A DNA stretch of 64,000 nt, from the NCBI GenBank assembly GCA_022820485.1, contig JAJEFJ010000039.1:96492-160491 (forward strand). The letters run 5' to 3'. Positions 26,468-34,863 of this stretch are shown here, in pieces. The translations under genes and the position numbers were made by a program. How positions within the stretch are numbered: position 1 is the first letter of the stretch; each line of letters begins with the position of its first letter. The notes beneath the pieces are model-generated. The model did not search any database. It was not told the DNA's origin and was given only the letters and a program-made list of their open reading frames with translations. The stretch is from Candidatus Latescibacterota bacterium. Lineage in GTDB: Bacteria; Latescibacterota; UBA2968; UBA8231.

Positions 26468-27928
26468 TTAGATAAAGGGGGCAGGACCTTGTTTAAGTTC
26501 TTCGAATGTAAGAGACTTATCCTGCAAACCCATTGTCATGGGAAGTTCGTAAATTCGCGGATGCCCCAAGTACGGATATGCACTTATGTGGTGCTGTACT
26601 AATTCCGGGATGAATACCTTGACGACCTTCATCTGTACCATCTGCCCGTGAGTGCAGTCAATAACGATAGGATCTATATCGTATTTTTGCAGAACTCCTT
26701 TGAGATATTCCAGTTGCTCTTCTGAATGTTTGAATTTTACTGTTGGCAATTCCGATAAGTTTATAATGTTGTCGCTAGAAAAGAAATCCTTCAGGTGACC
26801 GGCATGTTCAGCATGTCCATAATAGCCGATTGCTTCCAAAAATGTACGCATTTCGGCGAGCGGCTTGTCTGGTGGGACATCAAATACAGACTCAATACTT
26901 CTCATAAATCGCCGCTGTGGTGCCAACATAGCGCATTTTAATTGAAGTTCGGATTGCCCATACTCCAACAAGGCTTGACATAAGGCTTCTTCTCCATTTA
27001 ACCCTGATGCCGCTCCAGTTTGATAGGCAAATTTCTTGTAGTAAGGCACTCGCTGAGTTGTCGATATAGAGGGAAATTCGGGAAAGCCAACATCGTGGAG
27101 CCAAAAATTTACCTCACCAGAAAGTGACTTGATATGTGAAAAGACTCTGTTGGCCTTTTTAGAAGAAAGTGGTCTATCAATTTCTATACGGCGTAGCGGG
27201 ATATTTGAGTACCAAGATAGCATCAAGGCATCGCGCTCGATGATTTCCATTACTCCAGCAATGATAGCCAAGGCTTCATCTATATGAGAGGCCATACCGG
27301 AAGAGGACGAATAGCCAATGCGAGCCTCTTCAATAGATGGTATATAAAATAAAAGCATGAGTTGTAGAGGAATCCAGATGTCTTCTTGACTAATGAGGCG
27401 ACGTCCTTTGACCCAACTAAATTCACTATCTCCAGTAAAGGGCTGAAAAAAGAAATCGGTGGTGTATTGCTCATCTGCAAATAGGGGGAGCGCTTCTGGC
27501 GCAATAGCATTTTGACCAGCTTGATGTAGAGAATCATAGGAACCAGTACAGATCTCTAAGTCTTCTTTGAAGAAAGCGAATGCCCCAGACATCCTTTCCA
27601 CGCTTTCCCCCAAACTGGACAGAAAACAAGATACAGGCTCGAAGCCTTTGCCTCCTGCAAGCACCGAAGAGTTCAATCCTAAATTAAGAGAAGGCAGGCC
27701 TATTACTTGGCGCACAACTTGGTCAATATCCCAATAATTGTTATTGGCAACGGCAGTTTGGGAAATTCCTGCTCCTCCATTATAAATAGTCGAATAGCGA
27801 ATCGGGCCATTGGGAGAATACCACGATAGCATTTCCTCAATTGCTCTACCTTCTTTATCGCTCACCATATTAGGCAGAATTTCTCGATAAGAATTGATGT
27901 AAGTTGAATGCAACTTTATAGAAGTCAT
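26468..27928 (-). CDS. YcaO cyclodehydratase of the TOMM cluster (SagD-like)
   Basis: 486 residues. It catalyses ATP-dependent backbone cyclodehydration of Cys/Ser/Thr to azolines, working with the E1-like partner at 30542-31657. ATP-binding motifs of the YcaO family are visible: SLGESVER with Glu108 and Glu111, and MEIIERD with Glu228 and Glu231. A TGAASGLNGEEALCQALLEYGQ segment (given here only in part as ASGLNGEEALCQALLE) fits the family. The C-terminus is Pro-rich (QGPAPFI), similar to the PxPxP tail needed in azoline-forming YcaOs. GGGAGG lies about 14 bases upstream of the ATG, rather far. It is a separate protein, not fused to the E1-like domain, as in streptolysin S. Confidence 0.92.
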   Translation of the reverse strand: MTSIKLHSTYINSYREILPNMVSDKEGRAIEEMLSWYSPNGPIRYSTIYNGGAGISQTAVANNNYWDIDQVVRQVIGLPSLNLGLNSSVLAGGKGFEPVSCFLSSLGESVERMSGAFAFFKEDLEICTGSYDSLHQAGQNAIAPEALPLFADEQYTTDFFFQPFTGDSEFSWVKGRRLISQEDIWIPLQLMLLFYIPSIEEARIGYSSSSGMASHIDEALAIIAGVMEIIERDALMLSWYSNIPLRRIEIDRPLSSKKANRVFSHIKSLSGEVNFWLHDVGFPEFPSISTTQRVPYYKKFAYQTGAASGLNGEEALCQALLEYGQSELQLKCAMLAPQRRFMRSIESVFDVPPDKPLAEMRTFLEAIGYYGHAEHAGHLKDFFSSDNIINLSELPTVKFKHSEEQLEYLKGVLQKYDIDPIVIDCTHGQMVQMKVVKVFIPELVQHHISAYPYLGHPRIYELPMTMGLQDKSLTFEELKQGPAPFI

Positions 27929-27937
27929 GTTAAATGT

Positions 27938-28729
27938 CTATACCTCCCATTTGAATATTCTAATAGCTATTAAGTACGACAGTATGGTTACGATTATAAG
28001 AAACAACAACGAGTTTATATATTGACTTATCGGATCTCCAAGCCATACACCAGAAAAAGTCGAGACGACATGAGTCAAGGGAGAACCTAAGCTTAAGACC
28101 TGTAGCCAATCTGGGAACATTTGCCGCGGAAATGTAGCTCCCGATATAAAGAACATAACGAGAAACAAAAACTGACCTAGTGCACGCACATCTCTCAAGG
28201 ATTTAGAAAGGCCACTTACTAAGAAACCCAAAGCAAAAAAGCAAGTGATGCATATCATTCCTACTAATAGGACAATTGCCCAGTGCCCACGAAAATGGAG
28301 GTCGAAAACATTCTCTGCAATAATGAACAAAATAGCGGCAGAAATAATAAAAATAAAAACCTGCATCGCGATGTGTACACAGAGATAAAATCCAAGTGAG
28401 AATGGGCTGATGATATAGCGTTTTAGGATACCGATTAATCGGTATTCAGTTAAGAAATTAATGAGGCTTGTCAGGCCAGCTTGGCCTATATATGCGGACA
28501 TTAGTGCTGGAGCGTAATAGTCGATATAGCGCACATCGGGGCGGCTCCACATAGGAGCTTCTCCAAAGATAGAGCCAAATAGCAGAAAGATTAAGACTGG
28601 AAATATAAATGTAAAGAAAGCGGCGGCAGGCTGTCGTATGAACAACTTACACTCGACAACCCAAAGTGCGATGAAGCTGCGAAGCCAGATTACTTGGTTC
28701 GTAGGGACCATATTATATAGATCCTTCAT
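27938..28729 (-). CDS. ABC-2 type permease of the TOMM exporter
   Basis: 263 residues with six clear membrane segments in the ABC-2 arrangement: an N-terminal cytoplasmic helix, FFTFIFPVLIFLLFG as the first span, and a conserved GATFPRQMFPDWLQ-like stretch before the last spans, typical of DrrB/NodJ-type permeases. With the ATPase of 24048-25727 it should export the peptide. Streptolysin clusters usually have two permeases (SagH and SagI); only one is present here, so it may act as a homodimer. Its ATG overlaps the stop of the dehydrogenase gene by one base (TAATG). Confidence 0.88.
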   Translation of the reverse strand: MKDLYNMVPTNQVIWLRSFIALWVVECKLFIRQPAAAFFTFIFPVLIFLLFGSIFGEAPMWSRPDVRYIDYYAPALMSAYIGQAGLTSLINFLTEYRLIGILKRYIISPFSLGFYLCVHIAMQVFIFIISAAILFIIAENVFDLHFRGHWAIVLLVGMICITCFFALGFLVSGLSKSLRDVRALGQFLFLVMFFISGATFPRQMFPDWLQVLSLGSPLTHVVSTFSGVWLGDPISQYINSLLFLIIVTILSYLIAIRIFKWEV

Positions 28730-29700
28730 TATTTTCTAACGGTAAATTCTTGCATGAGCGATTTTCTATCTTCTTTATTGCCAACGGCAACTAATAGGAC
28801 TGTAAATTCTTGGAGTCCATCTAGCCCAAGCAAAGAGTCTAGACGCTCATCATCAAAGCCAAATACCATACATGAACCTAATTCAAGAGCGGTAGCGACA
28901 AGGTGCATATTCTGGCTTGCGACACCTGTTTCAAGATGTGCTAATCGATACGATCTATAGGCACCGTATTTCCACGCAAGCCGTGATATATCAGAGGCAA
29001 TAAAAATGACGGCATTTGCTTCAGCTAACCATTCGTGTTGAGGACAGCAGTTGACTACGCGCCAACGAAAATTTCCTTGCTCAATAAGTTCTAGACAATT
29101 TTTTATCGAGCTGTAATGATATAAGCCCTGATCAATATCTTTTACTTTATTGACCACGAGGTAAAATTCGGTACATTGTAGTCCACCAGGAGTCGGGAAA
29201 TTGCGTAGCGTAATATCACGGCGATTATATGCAGGCATAGAACCTCGCACACCACAGGAATAATTTAATAGTGCGCTTAATTTTTCAAACGATAGAGCCG
29301 TTCCTTTGAAGTCTCGGCTCGAGGTTCGGCTTTTGATCACTTCTGATATAGGTTCGGCAATGGGAGGAAACGTTGTTTTTAGTTGAATCTTCTCTGTACC
29401 GATGAATTCCTTGTGTAAATCGGGCGCGATTTTTTCATTTATCTTTCGGAAAGCCCTCCATTCACCTTCCATCTGGTATTCCTTTAACCCGTTTACTACG
29501 ACAGTTAATTCATCTATATGCCCATTAACCGATCTATTCCTTTTGGCACGCTTTAGGAACTCACACAAAACTTGCTGCTCCTGAGACTCCAACTCTTCCA
29601 GTTCTTGCAACAGAGCTGGCTCTACCGCGTTCGGCGGCTCTGAATGAGGTGCGGATTCCAGTATTTCTGCTGCAGCGGATTTTTCTTCTTTAATTGTCAT
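28729..29700 (-). CDS. SagB-like FMN-dependent azoline dehydrogenase
   Basis: 323 residues. A Glu-rich N-terminal region (about 1-110) precedes a nitroreductase-fold domain. The flavin-binding start is IKSRTSSRDFKG (about 123-134), followed by FPTPGGLQCTEFYLVV, GLYHY and YRLAHLETGVASQNMHLVATAL, the usual SagB/ThcOx pattern, and near the end LLVAVGN. These enzymes oxidise thiazolines and oxazolines to thiazoles and oxazoles with FMN. The gene is three bases from the preceding gene and overlaps the permease. It is the better-conserved of two nitroreductase-like proteins in the operon. Confidence 0.88.
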   Translation of the reverse strand: MTIKEEKSAAAEILESAPHSEPPNAVEPALLQELEELESQEQQVLCEFLKRAKRNRSVNGHIDELTVVVNGLKEYQMEGEWRAFRKINEKIAPDLHKEFIGTEKIQLKTTFPPIAEPISEVIKSRTSSRDFKGTALSFEKLSALLNYSCGVRGSMPAYNRRDITLRNFPTPGGLQCTEFYLVVNKVKDIDQGLYHYSSIKNCLELIEQGNFRWRVVNCCPQHEWLAEANAVIFIASDISRLAWKYGAYRSYRLAHLETGVASQNMHLVATALELGSCMVFGFDDERLDSLLGLDGLQEFTVLLVAVGNKEDRKSLMQEFTVRK

Positions 29701-29703
29701 TGT

Positions 29704-30507
29704 TCATTCATCCGGGTTAATGGGTGAGAAAGTAAGAAGGGCATAAACAGACCGTTCCACACCATCGGCTTGTACAAATTGGTCTGCTTTTGTATCTAGG
29801 AAGTCCTGATGAACAATAGCTGAATGTCCATTGAATTCACACTGATATTGAAGGTATCCCAGCAGTCGTCCAATGTCGAGCAAAGTGTGGCGGTAGCCCC
29901 GAGGGCCGTAGAGAAGCATGTATCGCCAAGGACATGCAACGACGATCAACATAGTCGAACATTCTTCAAGACGTACCGGCAGAGGTCGCCAAAATAGGCT
30001 AGACAAAAGGGCCGCTTCATCTTTTACTTCGTGTTCACTCCAGAGGTAGTTAGACTCTGGAACTACGCGGAAGAGCATTCCATCGTGTAGCACGATCAAA
30101 TCAGCAGCATAAAGTAGGTCTGTCAGTAAACCCGGTTTGGAAAAGAGGTTCAATGGACTTTGAAGCCATTCGGGAAGCTGGTCATAAGATATCCTCAGTC
30201 CAGAGCCATTGGCAACTAGGACTTCTTCATCAACACAGTAAGCTGTCTCAAAAAACCACCGACGAACCTGTTCAAGAGTCGAGGTATCAGCGGGAATTTG
30301 GAGGGTTGAGTGAGGACTGAGTTTTGAATTTTCGTGGTATAATTCGGCCAGATGTGGCTTTGGTCTGACTTGTCGATAAAGACAATCCGAAGCCGCGGAG
30401 TGGCTCAAATCAATACTATTAGGAGAAGGTATAATCGGCGATTCCAAAAATGTCTGGATGTACTCCAAAAGAGGATCTGGAGCGAAACGAGAAAATTCAG
30501 TGGTCAT
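29704..30507 (-). CDS. Divergent nitroreductase-like TOMM protein
   Basis: 267 residues. The C-terminal half keeps the nitroreductase signature YMLLYGPRGYRHTLLDIGRL, matching the YGAYRSYRLAHLETG region of its SagB-like neighbour, plus an earlier DGMLFRVV strand. It lacks the Arg-Ser-rich flavin-phosphate motif near the start. It may be a non-catalytic partner that completes the dimer of the SagB-like protein, or a dehydrogenase for a different ring position. Two-component dehydrogenases are known in some TOMM pathways, but I cannot match it to one. It lies 34 bp after the E1-like gene and three bases before the SagB-like gene. Confidence 0.65.
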   Translation of the reverse strand: MTTEFSRFAPDPLLEYIQTFLESPIIPSPNSIDLSHSAASDCLYRQVRPKPHLAELYHENSKLSPHSTLQIPADTSTLEQVRRWFFETAYCVDEEVLVANGSGLRISYDQLPEWLQSPLNLFSKPGLLTDLLYAADLIVLHDGMLFRVVPESNYLWSEHEVKDEAALLSSLFWRPLPVRLEECSTMLIVVACPWRYMLLYGPRGYRHTLLDIGRLLGYLQYQCEFNGHSAIVHQDFLDTKADQFVQADGVERSVYALLTFSPINPDE

Positions 30508-30541
30508 TTTATACTCCGTTCAGGTCAGGTTCATAAGATGT

Positions 30542-31657
30542 TTAGAGGAATATCTGTCTATAACCATTGCGCGTATCAATAGATACAGGAGATCGGGGTA
30601 GTTTCAGGATTTCTTCGTAATCTACATAGGGTTTTTCAAAGTTAATACGAAAGCATCGGCCTATTAAGAAAGATTTTCTAGACAAAAGAAAAGACGCGGT
30701 GGTGCCTACCACAAAACCGGCAGCGATGCTAGCGTAGGGTGGAAATGCAAATTGATGACTATAAAGACCGTTCTTACTCATTTCCTCTTTATAAGTGTAG
30801 TACTCGCTGCGCTGAATAGATAATGTAGCTTCTGATTGGATTTCGAACTCATTGTAGCAGCATGTTTCTCCAGGCACATAAATGGGGCCGATACAGGCTT
30901 CACTGCCGTCCATAAATGCAGACATCCACGGCTTTTCGGCAGAAAGTGCTGTTATATCCATGGTGTGAAAGAAATGAGAAGAGAAGACTTCGGAGGTGGC
31001 GATGACGAAGTTTGAAGCACTAAATAGGTTTTCTAAGACATCTTGATTATGGTAGGGTTCTTTGATCGCCTTTAGACAATCGTAACCTCGGTCTGACAGA
31101 TGCGATCTCAAGCACTCGACATACGGCTTTCCTTTCTCTATATAGGTAGGAGAAAAATTAAATTGAGCTTGATCGATCCCGGCTTTTTCGACGCATCGGT
31201 CATCCAGAATTTGCATCTGGCCTACTCCAATCTTTGCAAATTCTTCCGCCACACGGCTACCTAAGTAACCAGTACCTACAATGCCAATACAGATGTTATC
31301 AAGGTCTTGATTTTCGCTCACAATAGCGTTCAAATAACTTATGATAGGACTCTCGTTCTCTCGAGAGAGAAACCCTTGAGATTCCAGAGATGTGAGGAGC
31401 TCTCCTGTATCTTCAACCTCTTCTTCCTCAATCACTTTTTGCTCTTGCAGATCTTGCAGAGAAGTTGGCGATGTCAAACAACGGAGCACTCGTCCTAAAA
31501 GATGAGTTCGACCTTCATCTCTGATCGTCTGGTTAAATTTGGATCTCATGCCGTGTAGTACTAAAATTTCATCTTCGCCGCAAAAAATAAACTTGAGTGA
31601 AGGATTGAGTACGAAGCGACAATTATTAGTGGATTTGTGTCGGGTCTCCATGGACAT
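30542..31657 (-). CDS. E1/ThiF-like cyclodehydratase partner (SagC-like)
   Basis: 371 residues. The N-terminal about 100 residues look like the winged-helix peptide-recognition (RRE) part of TOMM E1-like proteins (FVLNPSLKFIFCGEDEILVL, then LLTSLESQGFLS). A Rossmann ThiF-type domain follows, with IGIVGTGYLGSR at about 124-135 and VIATSEV. The IGPIYVPGETCCYNEFE segment corresponds to the GPxxxPgxtaC region of the family, but the usual zinc-binding CxxC pairs are largely absent (the C-terminus reads LPRSPVSID). It should bind the common leader of the three precursors and present them to the YcaO protein. It is the first modification gene after the precursors, 220 bp downstream of the last one. 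Confidence 0.88.
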   Translation of the reverse strand: MSMETRHKSTNNCRFVLNPSLKFIFCGEDEILVLHGMRSKFNQTIRDEGRTHLLGRVLRCLTSPTSLQDLQEQKVIEEEEVEDTGELLTSLESQGFLSRENESPIISYLNAIVSENQDLDNICIGIVGTGYLGSRVAEEFAKIGVGQMQILDDRCVEKAGIDQAQFNFSPTYIEKGKPYVECLRSHLSDRGYDCLKAIKEPYHNQDVLENLFSASNFVIATSEVFSSHFFHTMDITALSAEKPWMSAFMDGSEACIGPIYVPGETCCYNEFEIQSEATLSIQRSEYYTYKEEMSKNGLYSHQFAFPPYASIAAGFVVGTTASFLLSRKSFLIGRCFRINFEKPYVDYEEILKLPRSPVSIDTRNGYRQIFL

Positions 31658-31877
31658 TTACCTTTTTGGTTGTTGTGGTTTATCCTAAAATGGCCGATCG
31701 CGAACTACGAATACAACGGATACGGCAGTAGGCAGGCCATCAGGTGTTAAGACCTGCCCGCAGCAATCTATATAGACTGCTACGGACAGGGTAATATCGA
31801 ACACACCGAGTACCGTTTGAGGTCAAAATATCCTCAGCCGTAAATAGTTTCGCCGAAATAGCTCGACCTGACGGTGC

Positions 31878-32039
31878 TTAGGTGATCTCGATAGTTGCAC
31901 AGCAGCAGCAGCAACAGCAGCAAGCTGCTGCCGCTGTATTGTTAGAAATTTCATCTTTTATAGTATCAGTGATAGAATCACCCTCTGCTGCTGGCGACAT
32001 ATAGCCATTAAAAGGCTTAGAGACGATTCTGAGCTTCAT
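31878..32039 (-). CDS. TOMM precursor peptide 1 (core with eight consecutive Cys)
   Basis: 53 residues read directly on the minus strand. The leader starts MKLRIVSKPFNGYMSPAA and continues with an acidic linker (EGDSITDTIKDE). The core has four Ala, eight consecutive Cys, then ATIEIT. AAGGAGG sits eight bases before the ATG, in the same sequence context as the two other precursors. The layout (short leader, small spacer, Cys-packed core, polar tail) is that of SagA-type precursors whose Cys are turned into thiazoles. The poly-Cys codons are mixed TGC/TGT, so this is not a simple triplet expansion. It is the last of the three tandem precursors and lies upstream of the E1-like gene. Confidence 0.88.
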   Translation of the reverse strand: MKLRIVSKPFNGYMSPAAEGDSITDTIKDEISNNTAAAACCCCCCCCATIEIT

Positions 32040-32085
32040 AGTGCTTTCCTCCTTGGTTGGGTTAAGTCTGCCATCTTGACGGCAT

Positions 32086-32253
32086 TTAAAAATCCAAAGG
32101 ATTTATTCCTACATCACAACAGCTACTACAGCTACAGCTACAGCAGCTAACTGTCACCTTAGGCTTCTCAGTGTCTGTAGAGTCTTTATCAGCAGACTCT
32201 GCTGCTGGCGACATATAGCCACTAAAAGGCTTAGAGACGATCTTGAGCTTCAT
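32086..32253 (-). CDS. TOMM precursor peptide 2 (interrupted Cys/Ser core)
   Basis: 55 residues on the minus strand, not listed by length-based gene finding. The leader MKLKIVSKPFSGYMSPAA matches the other two. The linker is Asp/Lys/Thr-rich (SADKDSTDTEK). The core, starting near residue 36, reads SCCSCSCSSCCDVG, followed by INPLDF, so six Cys and five Ser are heterocyclisable. The ribosome site AAGGAGG and spacing equal those of the flanking precursors. The different core with the same leader suggests that one enzyme set makes at least three products. Confidence 0.88.
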   Translation of the reverse strand: MKLKIVSKPFSGYMSPAAESADKDSTDTEKPKVTVSCCSCSCSSCCDVGINPLDF

Positions 32254-32298
32254 AGTGCTTTCCTCCTTGGTTAGCTACAGATGAGATTAGCTGCCACT

Positions 32299-32457
32299 CT
32301 AATACACAGTTATAGCACAGCAGCAGCAGCAACAACAACAGCAACTAGATGCAGCAGTTTCTTCCGAAGAATCCTCATCCTTCTTAGGAGTAGAACCGCC
32401 CCTCGCTGCTGGCGACATATAGCCATCAAAGGGCTTAGAGACGATCTTGAGCTTCAT
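32299..32457 (-). CDS. TOMM precursor peptide 3 (core with nine consecutive Cys)
   Basis: 52 residues. The start is the internal ATG behind AAGGAGG, not the first ATG of the frame ten codons earlier, because the leader then aligns exactly with those of the other two precursors: MKLKIVSKPFDGYMSPAA. A charged linker (STPKKDEDSSEE) precedes TAASS, nine consecutive Cys (TGT and TGC codons mixed), and a short hydrophobic tail AITVY. It is the promoter-proximal gene of the operon, as expected for the most abundantly needed product. The leader-peptidase cut might be near the Ala/Ser run before the Cys block (inference from SagA, where a Gly-Gly precedes the Cys). Confidence 0.9.
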   Translation of the reverse strand: MKLKIVSKPFDGYMSPAARGGSTPKKDEDSSEETAASSCCCCCCCCCAITVY

Positions 32458-33030
32458 AGTGCTTTCCTCCTTGGCTCGATCAGCCATTCGCTTGGTAGCC
32501 GGTTGAGATGCGACACAGCAGAAACGGAAACAACAGCCAGCCTTCTGTTTGCTTCCATTTTTAAATACTGCCGATAGGGTGAAACACGGCTGAGGCTTCA
32601 GCGGGAATAAAAGCTAAAAGCGTGCCAAGAAGTGTGCCAGACAAAACTGATCCGCTATTTATATGAGTTAAGTATTTATAATTACATGACTTATCCAATA
32701 TAGATTATTTTTATTCTTAGTCGCCGCTCCAGCCGACCGAGACGCTTAGATGTATCGTCTGTGCAACACAACCGTTGTCTAAGAGATACATAAAAAGCAG
32801 CTACGGATCCGCAGCTACCCACACCCATATTCGATTGACAACTGCATATATGTTCACTATATTAAGCAGGCGGAGAATTGCTTAAATTAGCAGTCGCACC
32901 AAGGAGAGCGACTCCCCCTCCTGCTCTCCTCCGATGCTCCTGTTTTCTCCTGTATTTTTAAGTCTCCCATTGTCCGCCGGTCGCGTCCCTCCCCTAGGTA
33001 ATCGCGGCTCGTTCTACCTATAAACCTCTT
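32458..33030. promoter_or_regulatory. Divergent intergenic region between TOMM operon and parE
   Basis: 573 bp with no gene I can support. The middle (about 32640-32720) is very AT-rich and probably holds the promoter of the minus-strand operon, but no clear -35/-10 pair at standard spacing was found (TTGGAT and TATAAA are only 12 bases apart). Towards parE there is a 7-bp inverted repeat ATGTATC/GATACAT (32750-32756 and 32785-32791) followed by five A, and GGAGAGC/GCTCTCC (32903-32909 and 32923-32929) near the probable parE promoter. These could be operators or RNA hairpins; neither is proven. Confidence 0.4.
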
Positions 33031-34863
33031 ATGGAAGCAATGGCCAAGACAGCAACCAACGGCCGCGCCAACGGCAAGGCCACGTACGACGAAAGCAAGA
33101 TCAAGACCCTCTCTTCACTTGAGCACATCCGCCTGCGGACCGGCATGTACATCGGCCGCCTCGGCTCGGGTGCCGATCCCGACGATGGCATCTACGTATT
33201 GCTCAAGGAGGTCATCGATAATGCCGTCGATGAGTTCATCATGGGCTGTGGCAAGCAGATCGACGTCGAGATCGACCAAGGGCGAGTCCAAGTCCGCGAC
33301 TACGGCCGCGGCATTCCCCTCGGCAAGGTCGTCGAGTGCGTCTCGGTCATTAACACCGGTGCCAAATACAACGACGACGTCTTCCAGTTTAGCGTGGGGC
33401 TCAACGGCGTCGGCACCAAGGCCGTCAACGCACTCTCGGCTCACTTTGTCGTCCGCTCCTACCGCGACGGCCGGTGCGCCGAAGTGGTCTTTGAGCGCGG
33501 CGAACTGAAAAAGCAAAAGAAGAGCCGAGCGCCTGACGAGCCCGACGGCACGTACGTCGAGTTTTTGCCCGATCCAGACATCTTTGGCGAATACGCCTTC
33601 AACCACGAGTTCGTCGAGCGTCGGATGTGGAACTACGCCTGCCTCAACCGGGGCCTGCGCCTGTATTTCAATCGCCAAAAATTCGAGTCCAAAAAGGGCC
33701 TGCTCGACCTCCTCAAAAGCGAAGCCGGCGGTTCGGTTCTCTACCCGCCCGCTTACCACAAGGGCCAGTACCTCGAATTTGCCTTCACGCACATCGACAG
33801 CTACGGCGAGTCCTACCGCTCCTTTGTCAACGGCCAGTACACAGCCGACGGCGGCACTCACCAGAGCGCGTTCCGCGAGGGCGTGCTCAAAGGCGTCAAC
33901 GAGTTTTACAAGAAGTCCTTCAACGGCGTCGATGTCCGCGACGGGGCCTTTGGCGTCGTCGCCGTCAAGGTCAAGGAGCCGGTTTTTGAGTCGCAGACCA
34001 AAAACAAGCTGGGCAATACCGACATCCGCGGCTGGATCGTCAACGAAACCCGCGAAGCCATTGTCGATTTTCTCCACAAAAATCGCGAAACCGCGCAAAA
34101 GCTCGAAGCGCGCATCGTCCACAACGAAAAGCTGCGCAAGGAGCTAAACGCGGTTAAAAAGGAAGCTAAGGAGGCCGCTCGCCGCATCGAGATCAAAATT
34201 CCCCAGCTCAAGGATTGCAAGTACCACAAAGGCGACAAGAAGCGCGGCGAAGAATCGACGATCTTCCTCGCCGAAGGGCAGTCGGCGGCTGGCTCGATCG
34301 TCTCCTCGCGCGATCCCGAGACCCAAGCCATCTTCACCCTCAGGGGCATGCCGCAAAACCTCTTCGGCAAAACCCGCGCCTCCATCTATAAAAACGAAGA
34401 ACTCTACAATATGATGATGGCCCTCGGGATCGAGGAAGACATCGGCAACCTGCGCTACAACCAAGTCGTCATGGCTACCGATGCAGATGTTGACGGCTTC
34501 CACATCCGCAATATCCTGATGACCTTCTTCCTCACCTATTTTGAAGAGCTAGTCACCTCGGGTCACGTCTATATCCTCGAAACCCCGCTCTTCCGGGTCC
34601 GCAATAAAAAAGAGACCTACTACTGCTACGATGAGCGAGATCGCCAACGCGCTGAAAAGAAGCTCAAAGGCAGCGCGGAAATCACCCGCTTCAAGGGCCT
34701 TGGCGAGATTTCTCCCAAGGAGTTTGGCCAGTTTATCAACGGCGACATGCGGTTGGTCAAAGTCGGCGTCCGCTCGCTTGACACCGTCCCCGAGACCCTC
34801 TCCTTCTACATGGGCAAGAACACCCCCAGCCGCCGCGACTACATTATGGAGCATTTAGTCTGA
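33031..34863 (+). CDS. parE: DNA topoisomerase IV subunit B (ATPase/toprim)
   Basis: 610 residues, the length of FCB-type ParE. The GHKL ATPase domain has EVIDNAVDEF, DYGRGIP and GLNGVGTKAVNALS. The toprim domain has ATDADVDGFHI with the metal-binding DxD and the conserved C-terminus FKGLGEI. The first toprim motif reads EGQSAAGS, where EGDSA is the usual form. With the ParC encoded next it decatenates and relaxes DNA. The start may be the ATG at 33031 or the one three codons later; neither has a strong ribosome site. The gene is divergent from the TOMM operon and coupled to parC (TGATG). Confidence 0.9.
   Translation: MEAMAKTATNGRANGKATYDESKIKTLSSLEHIRLRTGMYIGRLGSGADPDDGIYVLLKEVIDNAVDEFIMGCGKQIDVEIDQGRVQVRDYGRGIPLGKVVECVSVINTGAKYNDDVFQFSVGLNGVGTKAVNALSAHFVVRSYRDGRCAEVVFERGELKKQKKSRAPDEPDGTYVEFLPDPDIFGEYAFNHEFVERRMWNYACLNRGLRLYFNRQKFESKKGLLDLLKSEAGGSVLYPPAYHKGQYLEFAFTHIDSYGESYRSFVNGQYTADGGTHQSAFREGVLKGVNEFYKKSFNGVDVRDGAFGVVAVKVKEPVFESQTKNKLGNTDIRGWIVNETREAIVDFLHKNRETAQKLEARIVHNEKLRKELNAVKKEAKEAARRIEIKIPQLKDCKYHKGDKKRGEESTIFLAEGQSAAGSIVSSRDPETQAIFTLRGMPQNLFGKTRASIYKNEELYNMMMALGIEEDIGNLRYNQVVMATDADVDGFHIRNILMTFFLTYFEELVTSGHVYILETPLFRVRNKKETYYCYDERDRQRAEKKLKGSAEITRFKGLGEISPKEFGQFINGDMRLVKVGVRSLDTVPETLSFYMGKNTPSRRDYIMEHLV

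Larger units (their letters stand above)
31987..32476 (-). repeat. Three tandem leader/RBS repeats of the precursor genes
   Basis: A block of about 72 bp occurs three times in the same orientation (31987-32058, 32201-32272, 32405-32476) with only a few mismatches. It covers the ribosome site and the first 18 codons of each precursor. The sequences between the blocks (linker and core) are unrelated in length and composition. This points to gene duplication with conserved leader and fast-changing core. Confidence 0.88.

Noticed and set aside
31658..31877. Terminator or attenuator between precursors and the E1-like gene (as after sagA)
   Set aside because: Short inverted repeats exist (CAGGT/ACCTG; a near-palindrome around TCTATATAGA), but none is GC-rich and followed by a T-run in the minus direction.
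31894..31930. Triplet-repeat (CAG-like) expansion as the cause of the poly-Cys runs
   Set aside because: Codons alternate between TGC and TGT and occur in the same position of two genes with conserved leaders and good ribosome sites, within a complete azole-peptide operon; coding selection explains them better.
32458..32487. Ten-residue N-terminal extension of precursor 3
   Set aside because: The internal ATG has the same AAGGAGG context as precursors 1 and 2 and gives an aligned leader; the extension reads over the ribosome site.
33115..34122. Long antisense open frame (335 codons) across parE
   Set aside because: It lies wholly within the well-supported parE gene on the other strand, its protein is Val/Asp/Glu-rich in the way of GC-rich codon shadows, and has no ribosome site or motif.
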